DNA of 64,000 bases from Patiria miniata (Eukaryota; Echinodermata; Asteroidea; Valvatida; Asterinidae): positions 19,902,927 through 19,966,926 of the forward strand of contig NW_024037063.1 in assembly GCF_015706575.1 (NCBI RefSeq), read 5' to 3'. The notes beneath the pieces are model-generated. The model searched no databases and had not been told where the DNA came from. It worked only from the letters and a program-made list of their open reading frames with translations. Shown here piece after piece: positions 42,501-46,578 of this stretch (position 1 is the first letter of the stretch; each line of letters starts with the position of its first letter). A program made the translations under genes and the position numbers.

Positions 42501-44420
42501 TGAAATGAATGGAAAACCCAAGTTAATTTGAGCCCTTGTTTTTAAAAATAGGGTATCATTTGTCATTTGTGCATTTTCTTCGTTTGAAGCAACTAAGTGC
42601 TCAAAATCTTAAGACCGGTGCTTAACAGCTAACATGATGAAGTTTTGGCTCCGTGAATGCTGTATATCCCGAGAAAACAATATTCTAGGATCTCGATTTA
42701 AATTCAAAAGGTGCCGAGTCGTGTTTTAAATTGCACCCGAAACCAGCATCTGGGACACATTCTCAATCAGCCGATTGCAGCTACGCGATGTCACACACTG
42801 AACCGACAAACAATAGCAACCGCGCTAGCGCGTGTTTGTTGTGTCAACGTTTGCATGCACCCATTCACGGATTCGCCAAATTACAAACCAACAACTAACG
42901 GAACTTGCCAACAATGTGTCACATGGCCTTCTTTTATTGCTTTCTTCAAAATGACAGAATGCCAGAAAGAATAATTTCACAGGGAGTTTAGTGCCACTAC
43001 TATCTTTAAACCAAGTAAGCTTTTCAACTATATTTTGGTCAGTTACTTTTAGAATACCAGTACCTGCAAATAATGATCTACTCTACAATAACTTTAAGGA
43101 GATCTATCCGATGCAGAATATTTGACCGCTAAATGATAAAAATAAATTCAGAAGTTTGTGAAAGATCTAGAGGACCTGCTCGTCCTTGACTGCACTACAG
43201 ATCAGAATGCTGAGACAGAATCTGCTAAGATCAAAATTTTCATTCCCTAATCTTCTACAATTTGTTTAAATTTGTTCTACAGTATGACATTCAAATCCAT
43301 CCAGGACATTTTTAAAGGGACCATTCTGCTTCCTCATCAGGCTGGGGGAAAAAAGCCGACCGCAAACTCTTTTTTTTTAACCACATTTGGAGAAAAGTTT
43401 AAAATAAATCATATAGTGGTTGAACTCAACTTTCCCAAAACCAGCAAAATGTTAAATGTGGTGGACTTTGACGGATACACGTCACAATTTTAACAATGGC
43501 TTGCGTTGTTCTAGAGAAAAAACAATTTTTTTTGGAAAGGAAAACCAGCTGACCTTACATTTCCTTGAGTCATGGTTTTACACATGAACAAAGGCTTTCG
43601 AGGTAAAAAATAAAGCATGCCGCCTCATATTCACAAGAAATATTTATGAGCTCAATATGTTCCGGGAAAAAAGTTCACAAAAGTCACCTCATTTAGTAGT
43701 GACAATGACATTAGTGACAAAAAGTGTCGTCAAAATAACTTTTGAAAAGTTTCTTACTTTCATTTAAATTGAAGAAGGTATCACACTATTGTTGTTTAAC
43801 CCTAACCTTCCCAAATCCTCCAAAATCCACTTTGCAAAATGGAGGATTTTGCAGAATTGAGGCTATATGGCAAAAATGTGCGGTTGATTTTGGAGGATGC
43901 ACTGTGTCAAGGTCTTAGGCCGGACCTTGTGTTGTTTATGCTCAGCCGTGCATAAATTTAGGCCTGGATTATACTTGAAACCCTCCGCACTGCTCCAGGA
44001 TATCACTGGCTCTGCCTCAACATATTGACAGTGATTGCTGGAGGATTTTGCAGGATTGAGGCAGCGGTCACCCCTCCAAGGACCACATTCAAGAAATTGG
44101 CCTAACGGATGATTTTGGAGGATTGAGGCTGTATGCAATTTTTACATGGAGGCAGTTAGCGGATTTTGCAGGATTGAGGTTGCATCCCAGCAAAATTGCC
44201 TAGGGAGTTTGGGTTAACATTGACTTTAAACAGTAAAAAGTTTCAAATACTTTGCATTGCGGCAAAACAGTTAAAATGACAATCACAAATTCATAGTTTT
44301 GAATCAACTTTTTCAGTACTTACTTTATGAGCATATGGCCGTCTTCGGATCCATCCGAATCATTGTGGGTCCTTTCCGGGGGCATTGAGCGTGTGGAATT
44401 AATGCGAGACAGGCCACCAG
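386..44420 (-). CDS. PLEKHG5: Gene B: PLEKHG5-like RhoGEF, N-terminal and first DH exons
   Basis: Twelve minus-strand exons: 44420-44324, 32106-32049, 29261-29178, 18993-18899, 15990-15854, 15139-15036, 9728-9657, 4673-4530, 3329-3198, 2541-2404, 859-809, 535-386. Their phases (2, 0, 0, 2, 1, then all 0) agree at every junction and the join stays open for about 420 codons. Known: PLEKHG5 (Syx/Tech) is a RhoA exchange factor with a ubiquitin-like/Ras-binding-like N-terminal region, a conserved RRKNMSEFLG-type motif, then DH and PH. The window shows the counterparts in that order, as far as the first half of the DH. DH end, PH and C-terminus lie beyond the left edge. Introns reach 12 kb and are full of transposons. 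The true start codon is unresolved. Confidence 0.85.
809..859 (-). CDS. PLEKHG5: Gene B exon: DH domain, 17 codons
   Basis: Acceptor TTGTTGCAG, donor CAG|GTAAGT. Encodes FYLCTLINLQASAMLNQ, matching LYLCTLLNLQ in gene A and L-F-L-C-C-L-L-N-L-Q in PLEKHG5. The micro-exon is secure because phase, length and sequence all fit. Confidence 0.92.
959..1398 (-). mobile_element. tRNA-derived SINE, full-length-looking
   Basis: Reading the minus strand: a tRNA-like head with a B box GGTTCGAGTCCTGAC near 1340-1325, a central block containing GGACGTAAAGCCGTAGGTCC (1272-1253), a LINE-like tail with CAGCGCCTTGAGTACC and GTGCGCTATATAAGAC, then an (ATT)n tract at 960-982. Lies in the gene B intron between exons 2404 and 859. 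Confidence 0.82.
1399..2403. other. Gene B intron, unassigned part
   Basis: No repeat or gene recognised apart from a 13-C run near 2352. Next intron (2542-3197) is also plain apart from G and T runs near 2770. Confidence 0.5.
2404..2541 (-). CDS. PLEKHG5: Gene B exon: start of DH domain (CR1)
   Basis: 46 codons, acceptor TTGTTTTAG, donor GAT|GTAAGT. Reads EESWRAMGDEETVSQLTKKQ, then TDQQEAIWEIIKTEVGYIKN, then IRIMVD. This is the acidic-SW lead-in and first helix of the DH domain, directly comparable to L-E-D-S-W-R-E-L and Q-Q-E-A-V-W-E-L in PLEKHG5. Confidence 0.93.
3198..3329 (-). CDS. PLEKHG5: Gene B exon: pre-DH segment
   Basis: 44 codons, acceptor CTTTCTTTCCTGTTCAG, donor TTT|GTGAGT. 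Reads EKVDPKFLKLKQTLDDFMIN, then GLPDFPALLTFTTKREDDEE. The same segment precedes every DH unit of gene A, showing the units were copied from this gene or a common ancestor. Confidence 0.92.
3483..4031. repeat. Minisatellite, unit about 15-16 bases
   Basis: About 35 degenerate units of the type CTATTACCCCTTGAA/CTAGAA in a gene B intron. Units mix TTGAA and TAGAA endings. The minus-strand frames it opens are artefacts of the repeat. Confidence 0.9.
4057..4519. mobile_element. GCAGACCAGTAAAT element, copy 1
   Basis: About 463 bases with TIRs CAGACCAGTAAAT and ATTTACTGGTCTG. Nearly identical to 5773-6234. Non-coding. Its right end is 11 bases from the gene B donor at 4529. Confidence 0.82.
4530..4673 (-). 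CDS. PLEKHG5: Gene B exon: second RKxDxxKxLG motif
   Basis: 48 codons, acceptor TTTATGCCTGTAG, donor AAG|GTATAT (weak). Reads QSTQTLERKKDLTKLLGINQ, then PDPIPNSKGNRR and a Ser/Thr tail ending IKDPAK. The core R-K-K-D-L-T-K-L-L-G is a diverged copy of the motif in the 9657-9728 exon. A transposon ends 11 bases inside the downstream intron. Phase 0 on both sides, so the exon could be skipped or used as an alternative. Confidence 0.78.
4674..5772. other. Gene B intron, unassigned
   Basis: Between the 4530 exon and the second CAGACCAGT element. A short hairpin CATTAGGAGGAAAGCCTCCTAATG at about 5548; otherwise nothing recognised. The same holds for 6235-7055, 7528-8108 and 8307-8758. Confidence 0.5.
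5773..6234. mobile_element. GCAGACCAGTAAAT element, copy 2
   Basis: Direct copy of 4057-4519 with few substitutions over its whole length and the same TIRs, implying recent activity. Confidence 0.82.
7056..7527. mobile_element. Hairpin-headed TIR element
   Basis: A 38-base inverted repeat (7056-7093 with 7139-7176; ACTGCTGTGATGTGGGATAT) encloses a G/C-rich loop with two CCGAGGG words. It is followed at once by TIRs TATACCTCTGTCTT (7182) and AAGACAGAGGTATA (7512). Interior non-coding. Confidence 0.6.
8109..8306. mobile_element. Foldback element with two opposed tRNA-like segments
   Basis: Ends are inverted repeats (GTTGTCCCAAGTAA at 8110, TTACTTGGGACAAC near 8306). Inside, each arm carries a tRNA-like block in opposite orientation: GACTCGAACCCACGACCTCC on the left and GGAGGTTGTGGGTTCGAGTC on the right, so two Pol III B boxes face each other. 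Confidence 0.65.
8759..9451. mobile_element. CAGGGTG foldback element, long variant
   Basis: Flanked by TA on both sides, starts CAGGGTGTCCTGAAAA and ends TTTTCAGGATGCCCTG. Arms of about 200 bases pair imperfectly (for example GGTGCATGTAAACCC and GGGTTTACATGCACC). No coding sequence. Non-autonomous, probably Tc1/mariner-like on the basis of the TA target. Confidence 0.75.
9657..9728 (-). CDS. PLEKHG5: Gene B exon: first RKDxxKxLG motif
   Basis: 24 codons, acceptor GTCATTCAG, donor AGA|GTACGC. Reads TIPMRKDMSKFLGVEQKEIQ, then PTPR. Matches the conserved PLEKHG5 motif R-(R/K)-K-(N/D)-M-S-(E/K)-F-L-G. The next exon carries a second version of the motif. Confidence 0.85.
9899..10406. mobile_element. 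CAGGGTGAGT foldback element
   Basis: TA-flanked near-complete palindrome. Left arm has AACCCAAATGCCAGGACC, TTCTTTCAGCAAACGAAGC; the right arm mirrors them and ends ACTCGCCCTG. A direct repeat of about 45 bases flanks it (see findings). Confidence 0.85.
10450..10790. repeat. GTGATG/GACAATG-rich low-complexity tract
   Basis: Irregular repeats of TGGTGACAATGG, GTGGTGATG and ATGACA. The minus-strand frame here (HHSDHYNHDP and the like) is compositional. Confidence 0.75.
11087..11599. mobile_element. CAGGGTGAGT foldback element
   Basis: TA-flanked, about 513 bases, arms match the other copies (CCCAAATGTCGGGACC left; TTTTACTCACCCTG right). The hairpin centre lies near 11343. Confidence 0.87.
11770..12170. 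mobile_element. Hairpin-headed TIR element, weaker
   Basis: A small hairpin (AGCCGGTTTTAAA with TTTAAAACTGGCC) near 11835-11873, then TIRs ATTCATAAATACC and GGTATTTATGAATGAATAA. Shares CCAAGCACATATTTATTCCC with the element near 15700. Confidence 0.45.
12171..12903. other. Gene B intron, unassigned
   Basis: Mostly plain. At 12790-12875 a patch of TTCGAATATTCG words ending CAGCCCTA resembles the end of the 14050 hAT-like element. 13097-13754 is rich in AAGAATC/GATTCTT words on both strands. Confidence 0.45.
12904..13096. repeat. Minisatellite, unit 15-18 bases
   Basis: About 11 units of ACATGTCAAGTTCACTAA, some extended by a second ACATGT. It opens repetitive frames on both strands; none is a gene. 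Confidence 0.92.
13755..13988 (-). mobile_element. tRNA-derived SINE, same family as 959-1398
   Basis: Shares the central block CACGGGACCTACGGCT and TCCCATCCGAAGGACGAAGC and a tRNA head with B box GGTTCGAGCCCGCCG on the minus strand. The LINE-like 3' tail is missing, so it is truncated. Confidence 0.8.
14050..14935. mobile_element. hAT-like element carrying a nested insertion
   Basis: Matches 33678-34035 in reverse: CACGACTGTGATGTTA, CTCTGCATGCAACTTTTGAC, TTTCGAATATCCGAATATTC and an end ACAGCCCTA. Interrupted at about 14180-14705 by another element (TAGTCCATCATTTGTAATT end). Confidence 0.6.
14180..14705. mobile_element. GTCCATCATTTG element, nested
   Basis: Ends GTTAAAGCTATAGTCCATCA and TGATGGACTCGGGCTTTAAC form imperfect TIRs. 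The interior (CGTTTGAAGCAACAAAAGTG, GATGAAGTTTCAGCTCAGC) is shared with 27128-28022 and, more weakly, 42545-43095. Confidence 0.65.
15036..15139 (-). CDS. PLEKHG5: Gene B exon: linker after the ubiquitin-like region
   Basis: 104 bases, acceptor TTCCTATTCTTAG, donor GCG|GTAAGT. Completes an Ala and reads KAGKNSKAVISPSFAQK, then an acidic DGEEKEDSGEPF segment. PLEKHG5 has the same basic-then-variable linker directly after its R-V-K-A sequence. Phase 0 at the exit. Confidence 0.82.
15227..15320. mobile_element. Fragment of CAGGGGTGTGCA element
   Basis: AGGGGTGTGCATTTACGG followed by ACCGGATACCCGACTGG and ACACGGGTACCCGGGTACCC, matching the left part of 36038-36474. The right end is absent or unrecognisable. 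Confidence 0.5.
15595..15720. mobile_element. Hairpin element fragment
   Basis: 27-base perfect-to-near-perfect inverted repeat (15605-15631 with 15642-15668; GAGTCTGGATGCTGATAATT) followed by CTTAAACAGAGTGTTTAAAA and CCCAAGCACACATTTATTCC. The same blocks recur in reverse at about 23378-23462. Confidence 0.5.
15854..15990 (-). CDS. PLEKHG5: Gene B exon: second half of ubiquitin-like/RBD-like region
   Basis: 137 bases, acceptor CCTTTTAACAG, donor AGAG|GTTAGA (weak). Reads RDAIKPILATAEIDLRGIDI, then FIESSTSPTPLDFP, then SGRHLHVR. It matches the PLEKHG5 pattern F-E-R-K-G-I followed by V-D-I-Y, S-x-T-P-L and G-x-(H)-x-L-R-V. This exon and the one before are the best evidence that the gene is PLEKHG5 and not another DH/PH family. 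Confidence 0.88.
16140..16638. mobile_element. CAGGGTGAGT foldback element
   Basis: TA-flanked, about 499 bases, same arms. A short internal deletion removes the CGTTTTAAAGTTCTGTCC piece from the left arm, so the arms are unequal. Confidence 0.87.
16763..16983. mobile_element. Foldback element
   Basis: Arms of about 65 bases (GTGGAAAGTAATCTCTTCTT left; AAGAAGAGATTACTTTCCAC right) with a central CTCAGGAGGATGAG-type core. A related remnant lies at about 25135-25255 (CTGTCTGAAACGTTGAGTT). Confidence 0.65.
17099..17810. mobile_element. Element rich in CCGACCCGA words
   Basis: Ends TAATGATGTGCATCGGGTCG and CGGGTTTGCAAATCATTA form short TIRs. Both terminal thirds are runs of CCGACCCGACC and its variants; the middle (about 17300-17640) is unique and non-repetitive. 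Confidence 0.5.
18214..18873. mobile_element. Hairpin-headed TIR element
   Basis: Same layout as 7056-7527 with unrelated sequence: inverted repeat 18214-18252 with 18302-18342 (ACAAATACAACATG), loop with two CCGAGGG words, then TIRs of about 55 bases starting CTATACCTCATAAATA at 18345 and ending TATTTATGAGGTATAG at 18873. Confidence 0.65.
18899..18993 (-). CDS. PLEKHG5: Gene B exon: first half of ubiquitin-like/RBD-like region
   Basis: 95 bases, acceptor TTTTTGTGTATAG, donor AG|GTAAGA. Encodes RGAVKEFITVYFELRF, then a TQTHEIQTTRDLLL helix. The beta-strand plus helix pattern matches the start of the PLEKHG5 N-terminal region (K-E-x-F-T-L-x-F). Ends with two bases of an Arg codon. An inverted-repeat element ends only 25 bases into the following intron. 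Confidence 0.85.
18994..20167. other. Gene B intron, unassigned
   Basis: Several TACATGTACC/GGTACCGGTAC words at 19260-19320 and an (AC)n tract near 19900. No gene. Confidence 0.5.
20168..20298. repeat. 31-bp tandem repeat, about four copies
   Basis: CTCTGATGTTGTTACAAAGT plus ATTTACATGAA; starts at 20201, 20232 and 20263 with a shorter first unit. Confidence 0.85.
20398..20974. mobile_element. TIR element rich in CAACCC words
   Basis: Ends AGGCCTTTTCACACTGG and CTAGTGTAAAAAGGTCT are inverted repeats. The interior repeats CAACCCGGGTTGA, CAACCCTG and GTGTGAAA words in both orientations. Non-coding. Confidence 0.6.
21025..21530. mobile_element. Large near-perfect palindrome
   Basis: Arms of about 240 bases (TTAAAGAAGTTGTGGAATGC at left, mirrored by GCATTCCACAACCTCTTTAA at right) around a loop of about 25 bases near 21270-21298. 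Arms differ by only a few bases and small indels. TTAA at both ends suggests a piggyBac or Kolobok-like target. Confidence 0.75.
21708..22140. repeat. 83-bp tandem repeat, about five copies
   Basis: GGGCTCTCAAAAGTTGTGCG, then TACCGGTACTTCGCGCTAAA, then ACGCGCATGAAACCAGTACG and CGCAAGCTGTTTGTCCC. Units start near 21791, 21874, 21957, 22040 and 22123, an exact 83-base period. Confidence 0.93.
22656..23317. mobile_element. CAGGGTGAGT foldback element, divergent interior
   Basis: Same terminal CAGGGTGAGTAAAAAAA and GACTCACCCTG, but the interior is a different palindrome (GTGGAACCCAAACCCC left, GGTTTGGGTTCCAC right) of about 660 bases. A second subfamily using the same ends. Confidence 0.82.
23378..23470. 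mobile_element. Fragment of the 15595 hairpin element
   Basis: Carries GGGAATACATTTGGGAGG, TTAAACACTCTGTTTAAGAC and GGAGTCTGGATGCTGATAAT in reverse order to 15595-15720; the second hairpin arm is lost. Confidence 0.45.
24612..25117. mobile_element. CAGGGTGAGT foldback element
   Basis: TA-flanked copy of about 506 bases. Both arms present with scattered differences, such as one missing A-tract and TATAGGGTATG for TCTAGGATATG. Confidence 0.87.
25118..25929. other. Gene B intron, unassigned
   Basis: Apart from the 25135-25255 remnant, AT-rich with T runs. 22141-22655, 23471-24611 and 26283-27127 are likewise without a recognised gene. Confidence 0.5.
25930..26282 (-). mobile_element. tRNA-derived SINE with internal tandem duplication
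   Basis: Minus strand: A-box-like GTGGCCTAGTGGTCTGGG and B-box-like GGTTCGAGTCCAGCC, then GCCCTTGGGCAAGGTA and CCAGGAGTAGATGGGTACC. The 3' part (from GGCAGCCATTTTGGCG on the plus strand) is repeated at an offset of 122 bases (25931 and 26053). Confidence 0.75.
27128..28022. mobile_element. GTCCATCATTTG element, host of an inner insertion
   Basis: Reverse copy of the 14180 family: AAAGCTACAGTCCATCATTT at left, AAATGATGGACTGTACCTTT at right. Split by the hAT-like element at 27221-27598. Confidence 0.7.
27221..27598. mobile_element. hAT-like element with perfect 8-bp target duplication
   Basis: 378 bases with TIRs CAGTGGCGTCGCCA and TGACGCCACTG, flanked by GTTAGGGA at 27213-27220 and 27599-27606. 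The interior has G and C runs with GTGCCCCCC. Inserted inside 27128-28022. Confidence 0.85.
28204..28722. mobile_element. TACAACATTTGC element
   Basis: Left CATACAACATTTGCTTTTGC, right TTTGCAAATGTTGCACATTGCC, with the family's TTGTCAGGTCAGGGAACCAG centre. Confidence 0.65.
28850..29062. mobile_element. TACAACATTTGC element, partial
   Basis: Only one end: ATAAACACAAAACATTAAAC through GCAAAAGCAAATGTTGTATAT. 5' limit uncertain. Confidence 0.5.
29178..29261 (-). CDS. PLEKHG5: Gene B exon: Ser-rich segment
   Basis: 84 bases, 28 codons, acceptor TTGATTTTCAG. Reads TPNSSPKVKDRRNRS, then SISSSDSPLAELQK: likely disordered and rich in Ser-Pro sites. The donor is AAG|GTTTGT, weak because of T at +3. 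GC content is clearly above the surrounding intron. Confidence 0.72.
29262..30612. other. Gene B intron, unassigned
   Basis: No exon found. A run of about 18 C at 30285-30302. Frames of up to 115 codons on the plus strand (29850-30197) show no domain and lack splice or family support. Confidence 0.5.
30621..31922. mobile_element. hAT-like outer element
   Basis: Ends CAGGCCCGGATTA and TTAATCTGGCCCTG, flanked by GGTGCACC (30613-30620) and TGTGCACC (31923-31930), an 8-bp duplication with one change. Most of its length is the inner element at 30835-31850. Confidence 0.75.
30835..31850. mobile_element. TIR element nested in the outer hAT-like element
   Basis: About 1 kb with TIRs of about 65 bases: GGCCAAAAAAAAAATAGTTC left, AACTATTCTTTTTTTTGGCC right, both with AATAGGGTCGGTCGG. 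No clear transposase. Confidence 0.72.
32049..32106 (-). CDS. PLEKHG5: Gene B exon: basic segment
   Basis: 58 bases, acceptor TTGATTTTGCAG, donor CTT|GTAAGT. Completes the split Lys and adds NVVRKTLTRKTAIRRTHTL. A basic run of this kind sits just before the ubiquitin-like region in PLEKHG5. Small exon supported mainly by phase continuity on both sides. Confidence 0.7.
32283..32960. repeat. Degenerate minisatellite, TCCTGAAATCAGGAAAAA
   Basis: About 680 bases of A-rich units alternating CCTGACCAAAAAAATCC and TGAAATCAGGAAAAAT. Unit length drifts around 27-31. Frames within it are artefacts. Confidence 0.88.
33022..33345. mobile_element. TACAACATTTGC element, partial
   Basis: Half copy, from GTAAGGTCAGGGAACCAG to TGCAAATGTTGTATATTCCC. 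Confidence 0.6.
33678..34035. mobile_element. hAT-like element, AGGGCTGT end
   Basis: Starts TTTAGGGCTGTCC, then GTATTCGATTACTCGTAA and AATATTCGGATATTCGAAAC, GTTGCATGCAGAGCGCGCC. Uninterrupted relative of 14050-14935. The other end is unclear. Confidence 0.55.
34598..35044. mobile_element. CAGGGTGAGT foldback element, mutated ends
   Basis: Ends read CAGGTTGAGT and ACTAACCCTG. The interior is the main subfamily with the left arm shortened and a TACATGTACATGTAG insertion at about 34713. About 447 bases. Confidence 0.83.
35045..36037. other. Gene B intron, unassigned
   Basis: Nothing recognised. 34036-34597 contains dense TACATGTA words (34250-34420). Confidence 0.5.
36038..36474. mobile_element. 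hAT-like element, CAGGGGTGTGCA end
   Basis: Starts CAGGGGTGTGCAATACAGG and ends GATGCACGGCCCTA. The interior has GGGTACCCGATT and ACACGGGTACCCGGGTA. A related left-end piece sits at about 15227-15310 (AGGGGTGTGCATTTACGG). Confidence 0.65.
36528..37040. repeat. Diverged direct repeat pair
   Basis: 36528-36662 and 36895-37038 share CATTTTGGGGGGAA, CGACAG, GCGCAACAA-type and GTGTCTTGGAGGGTCTGGTT blocks. Origin unknown. Confidence 0.6.
37484..37520. repeat. Short hairpin
   Basis: AGTAATAGACCATTGCG paired with AGCTATGGTCTATTAC. Similar in layout, not in sequence, to the heads of the 7056 and 18214 elements. Confidence 0.45.
37521..39659. other. Gene B intron, unassigned
   Basis: 37520-37850 has several CCAAT/ATTGG words and CpGs reminiscent of the interiors of the hairpin-headed elements. 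The rest has no gene; TACATGTA words recur at 39100-39480. Confidence 0.45.
39660..40240 (-). mobile_element. L2/CR1-type LINE, 5'-truncated RT end and 3' tail
   Basis: A minus-strand frame (40214-39813) reads LLRRLHWLPIRARINFKLLV, then APSYLREL, then GDRAFQAAAPRLWNSLPRDI and a FKNRLKTHLF end. This is the hallmark C-terminus of reverse transcriptases of L2/CR1-like non-LTR elements. The 3' end carries a GCGCTCCGATCC hairpin-like tail and a (TATG)n tract. Nearly all of the element is missing, so it is dead on arrival. Confidence 0.88.
40889..41045. repeat. Direct duplication, copy 1
   Basis: TACAATCTTTTGTTCCCTAT through GAAGACGACATTTTGCAC; matched closely by 41581-41740. Confidence 0.8.
41581..41740. 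repeat. Direct duplication, copy 2
   Basis: Copy of 40889-41045, about 690 bases downstream. The space between holds a C/G-run element (GGAATCCGCCCCCCCC at about 41145) with a repeated CTACGCG core. Confidence 0.8.
41795..42155. mobile_element. TTAACCCTAA element, reverse copy
   Basis: CTAACCCTAATCCTTCAAAA at left, GCCTAGGGAGTTAATTAA at right, with CAAGGTCTTGGGCCGGACCT. The ends are more worn than in the other copies. Confidence 0.65.
42545..43095. mobile_element. GTCCATCATTTG element, diverged copy
   Basis: Shares CGTTTGAAGCAACTAAGTGC, GATGAAGTTTTGGCTCCG and ATAATTTCACAGGGAGTTTA with the other copies. Ends are worn. Confidence 0.55.
43796..44216. mobile_element. TTAACCCTAA element, reverse copy
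   Basis: TTTAACCCTAACCTTCCCAA at left, GCCTAGGGAGTTTGGGTTAA at right; the shared centre has CAAGGTCTTAGGCCGGACCT. Confidence 0.7.
44324..44420 (-). CDS. PLEKHG5: Gene B exon: Ser/acidic N-terminal segment
   Basis: Acceptor TTTCCTGTTTAG, donor ATAAA|GTAAGT. The only fully open frame needs one base from the exon before and gives GGLSRINSTRSMPPERTHND, then an acidic SDGSEDGH stretch and MLI. Ends with two bases of a codon, completed by the next exon (AA+G, Lys). Low-complexity and unrecognised alone; membership rests on phase and good splice sites. Confidence 0.7.
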
Positions 44421-45501
44421 CTAAACAGGAAACCAGTGAAACATATGAATATTTAGTATGAACCCTAAATATGGAAATAGTTACTGTTTGTTCTTAAATG
44501 ATTTTGACACTTGTTTTCCTTTTTTTTTATTATTGAATGTTTTGATTTTTTTTCTGTACCACATTGTTAAGTTTTGGGAATCTCAATACACAGTGTTATT
44601 AACCACTTAGCCCCGAGTATAATTTTGCCGAAATTTTCAAAATTAAAAATTTCCCAGCCAACTTCTGATATACAGGCAAACGCCACAAATACTGATTCAT
44701 AAAAGTCATTTCAACAGTACTTGTGCAATATTTCTTGCCGAAACCTTGTATGTTTCAATACAACGGGGTATACATGTATGTGGAACGTAAATTGTACAAC
44801 AAAAGGCTGTGCACAACGGTCAGCCTCCACAGACAACACAGACTTTGTGTGTACGTGTTCATCTTTTCAAACCGTGGACGAAAAATACCGGAGAACAAAA
44901 GTGAACAATATCGTCCACGATTCCCAGCATACGTCCACAATTGGGGTCCTGTACAAAACCTATGGGAGTCTCCCTAAAAAGTTACAAACAAAAGAGGAAC
45001 AATAGGACGTCCACGATCCACAGTGAACACACGTTTGGGTGTGTGTACAAAAGGAACAAGGGATTAGCTTGTTTAGACGGCACTCTTGACATCTTTATGC
45101 GTCAGCCGTGCCTGGGTACAAAAACAGCCAGTGCGTATTATCAAGGCCTCCGGCGCGAACTGGTTAAAGGTCCTACATGCACAAGTATGTAAGTATTCAG
45201 CAGTTGATTTGACAAAAATCACGCAATGGCATCAATCCACTAATGCCACATTTTATTGCGCAAGTTGAAATGCCCAACATTTCAGTTATGACACATTTCA
45301 CAAAAGTTGCACATTGCATAAGTCCACAACTTACGCAACAAACTATGGCGTAACTTACGCAATCATTTTAGGTGGCGTATATAGGTTGTGGCCTAGCGAC
45401 TGAAAATGGACTATTTCACTGAATAATCATGATTCTTGTGGAGCCTGTCATTTTTCTAACTTATCAAGGTTGATACAAGAAATTCATAGCTTGTTTTTAA
45501 A
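44421..45501. other. Gene B intron, unassigned
   Basis: No further exon with matching phase found between the 44324 exon and the 45899 candidate. 45180-45380 has repeated CGCAACTTACGCAA-like words. Confidence 0.45.
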
Positions 45502-45643
45502 GTAATAGACCTAAGACATTATGACGTCACACTTTGTTTACTTGTGGGGACGCCAATCAATCGCCCCCCCCCCCCCCCGGGTCCCATAGGAAAGCGCCCA
45601 TGTAAACAAAGCGTGACGTCACCATGTCTTGAATTACTATTTT
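45502..45643. repeat. Inverted repeat with poly-C loop
   Basis: Arms of about 40 bases (AGTAATAGACCTAAGACATT...TTTGTTTAC with GTAAACAAAGCGTGACGTCA...ATTACTATT) around a loop with a run of 17 C. Each arm holds a TGACGTCA-like site. Confidence 0.65.
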
Positions 45644-45898
45644 ACCCGTGACAAAACTTTTAGAGCCACCGCACGATTCTGGAAGAAAGTCAGACAACTT
45701 TCTTTCCAAAACAACTGTTTTGTGATCTAACAAAACTCAGACACAAACAGACTTCGTAAAAGTTATCCGTTACCATCCTCTACCAAGATGTTTGAATTAG
45801 TTTAAAAACATTGCACAGCTACGCCAAGTTTATCGCGTAATTGTTTTGCGTAAGTTCTAAGCATGGCATAAGCTTCGCACTGACAATGTATACACGAA

Positions 45899-46123
45899 CC
45901 TTCTGAAGCAATTGATTGCCTGTCCATGGAGTCAATGGAGGTGTACGAGATAACAGAGTCTCGGTAGTTGATCGACTCGTCGGATGTTCCCGACGTCCCC
46001 GAGGAGCTGGAGATGAAGGAGGAGCGGGCATTGTCATGGAGATCGGCATCCATGTCGTTGCTAGGAGGCTGCTGTCCTTCTTCAAATGAGATGTGCACAG
46101 TGTCAGTTTTATCCATTGGATGT
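45899..46123 (-). CDS. Candidate 5' exon of gene B, Ser-rich
   Basis: Acceptor TTTTTTTCACAG at 46124-46126. Open frame with an ATG at 46114-46116: MDKTDTVHISFEEGQQPPS, then NDMDADLHDNARSSF, a Ser/Gly/Thr run and SIASEG. A weak donor GAAG|GTTCGT would leave one base, the phase needed by the exon at 44420. If the donor is not used the frame continues through CIHCQCEAYAML to a stop at 45802, giving a short alternative end. Coding character is clear from composition; gene assignment and exact end are uncertain. Confidence 0.5.
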
Positions 46124-46300
46124 CTGTGAAAAAAATATATATATATAGATTTGGGGTTATTTATGGAGAAACATGAACAAGTTAACAAAAAGAAATCTCC
46201 AAAAAAGCACTATGTCTTAAAATGCAAAAAGGTTCGGAGATGAACAAGATTAATTTTCACCCTGAAAAATTTAATTTAAATTTGAATGAATTACTATTTT

Positions 46301-46578
46301 ACTGGGGAGTGTGGCCTAGTGGTTAGGGTTCGTGACTCTTGATCAGAGGGTCATGGGTTCGAATCCAGCTGCTGGCCATATGTTGTGCCCTTGGGCAAGC
46401 CACTTTACCCCACTTGCCTCTCTCCACCCAGGAGTATTAATGGTTACCGGCATTAGCTGGGGAGTAACCTGTGATGGACTAGCATCCCATCCAGGGGGAG
46501 TAAAAATATTCTCTGTCCTTGAAACCGGAGATAAACACCAGCCTGATGGGCCACATTGGCTCATTCAGTAATAGACTA
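46301..46578 (+). mobile_element. tRNA-derived SINE
   Basis: Plus strand head GTGGCCTAGTGGTTAGGG (A box) and GGTCATGGGTTCGAATCC (B box), then CCCTTGGGCAAGCCAC, CTCTCCACCCAGGAGTA and GGGGAGTAACCTGTGATGGA. Same family as 47925-48215 and related to 25930-26282. Confidence 0.82.
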
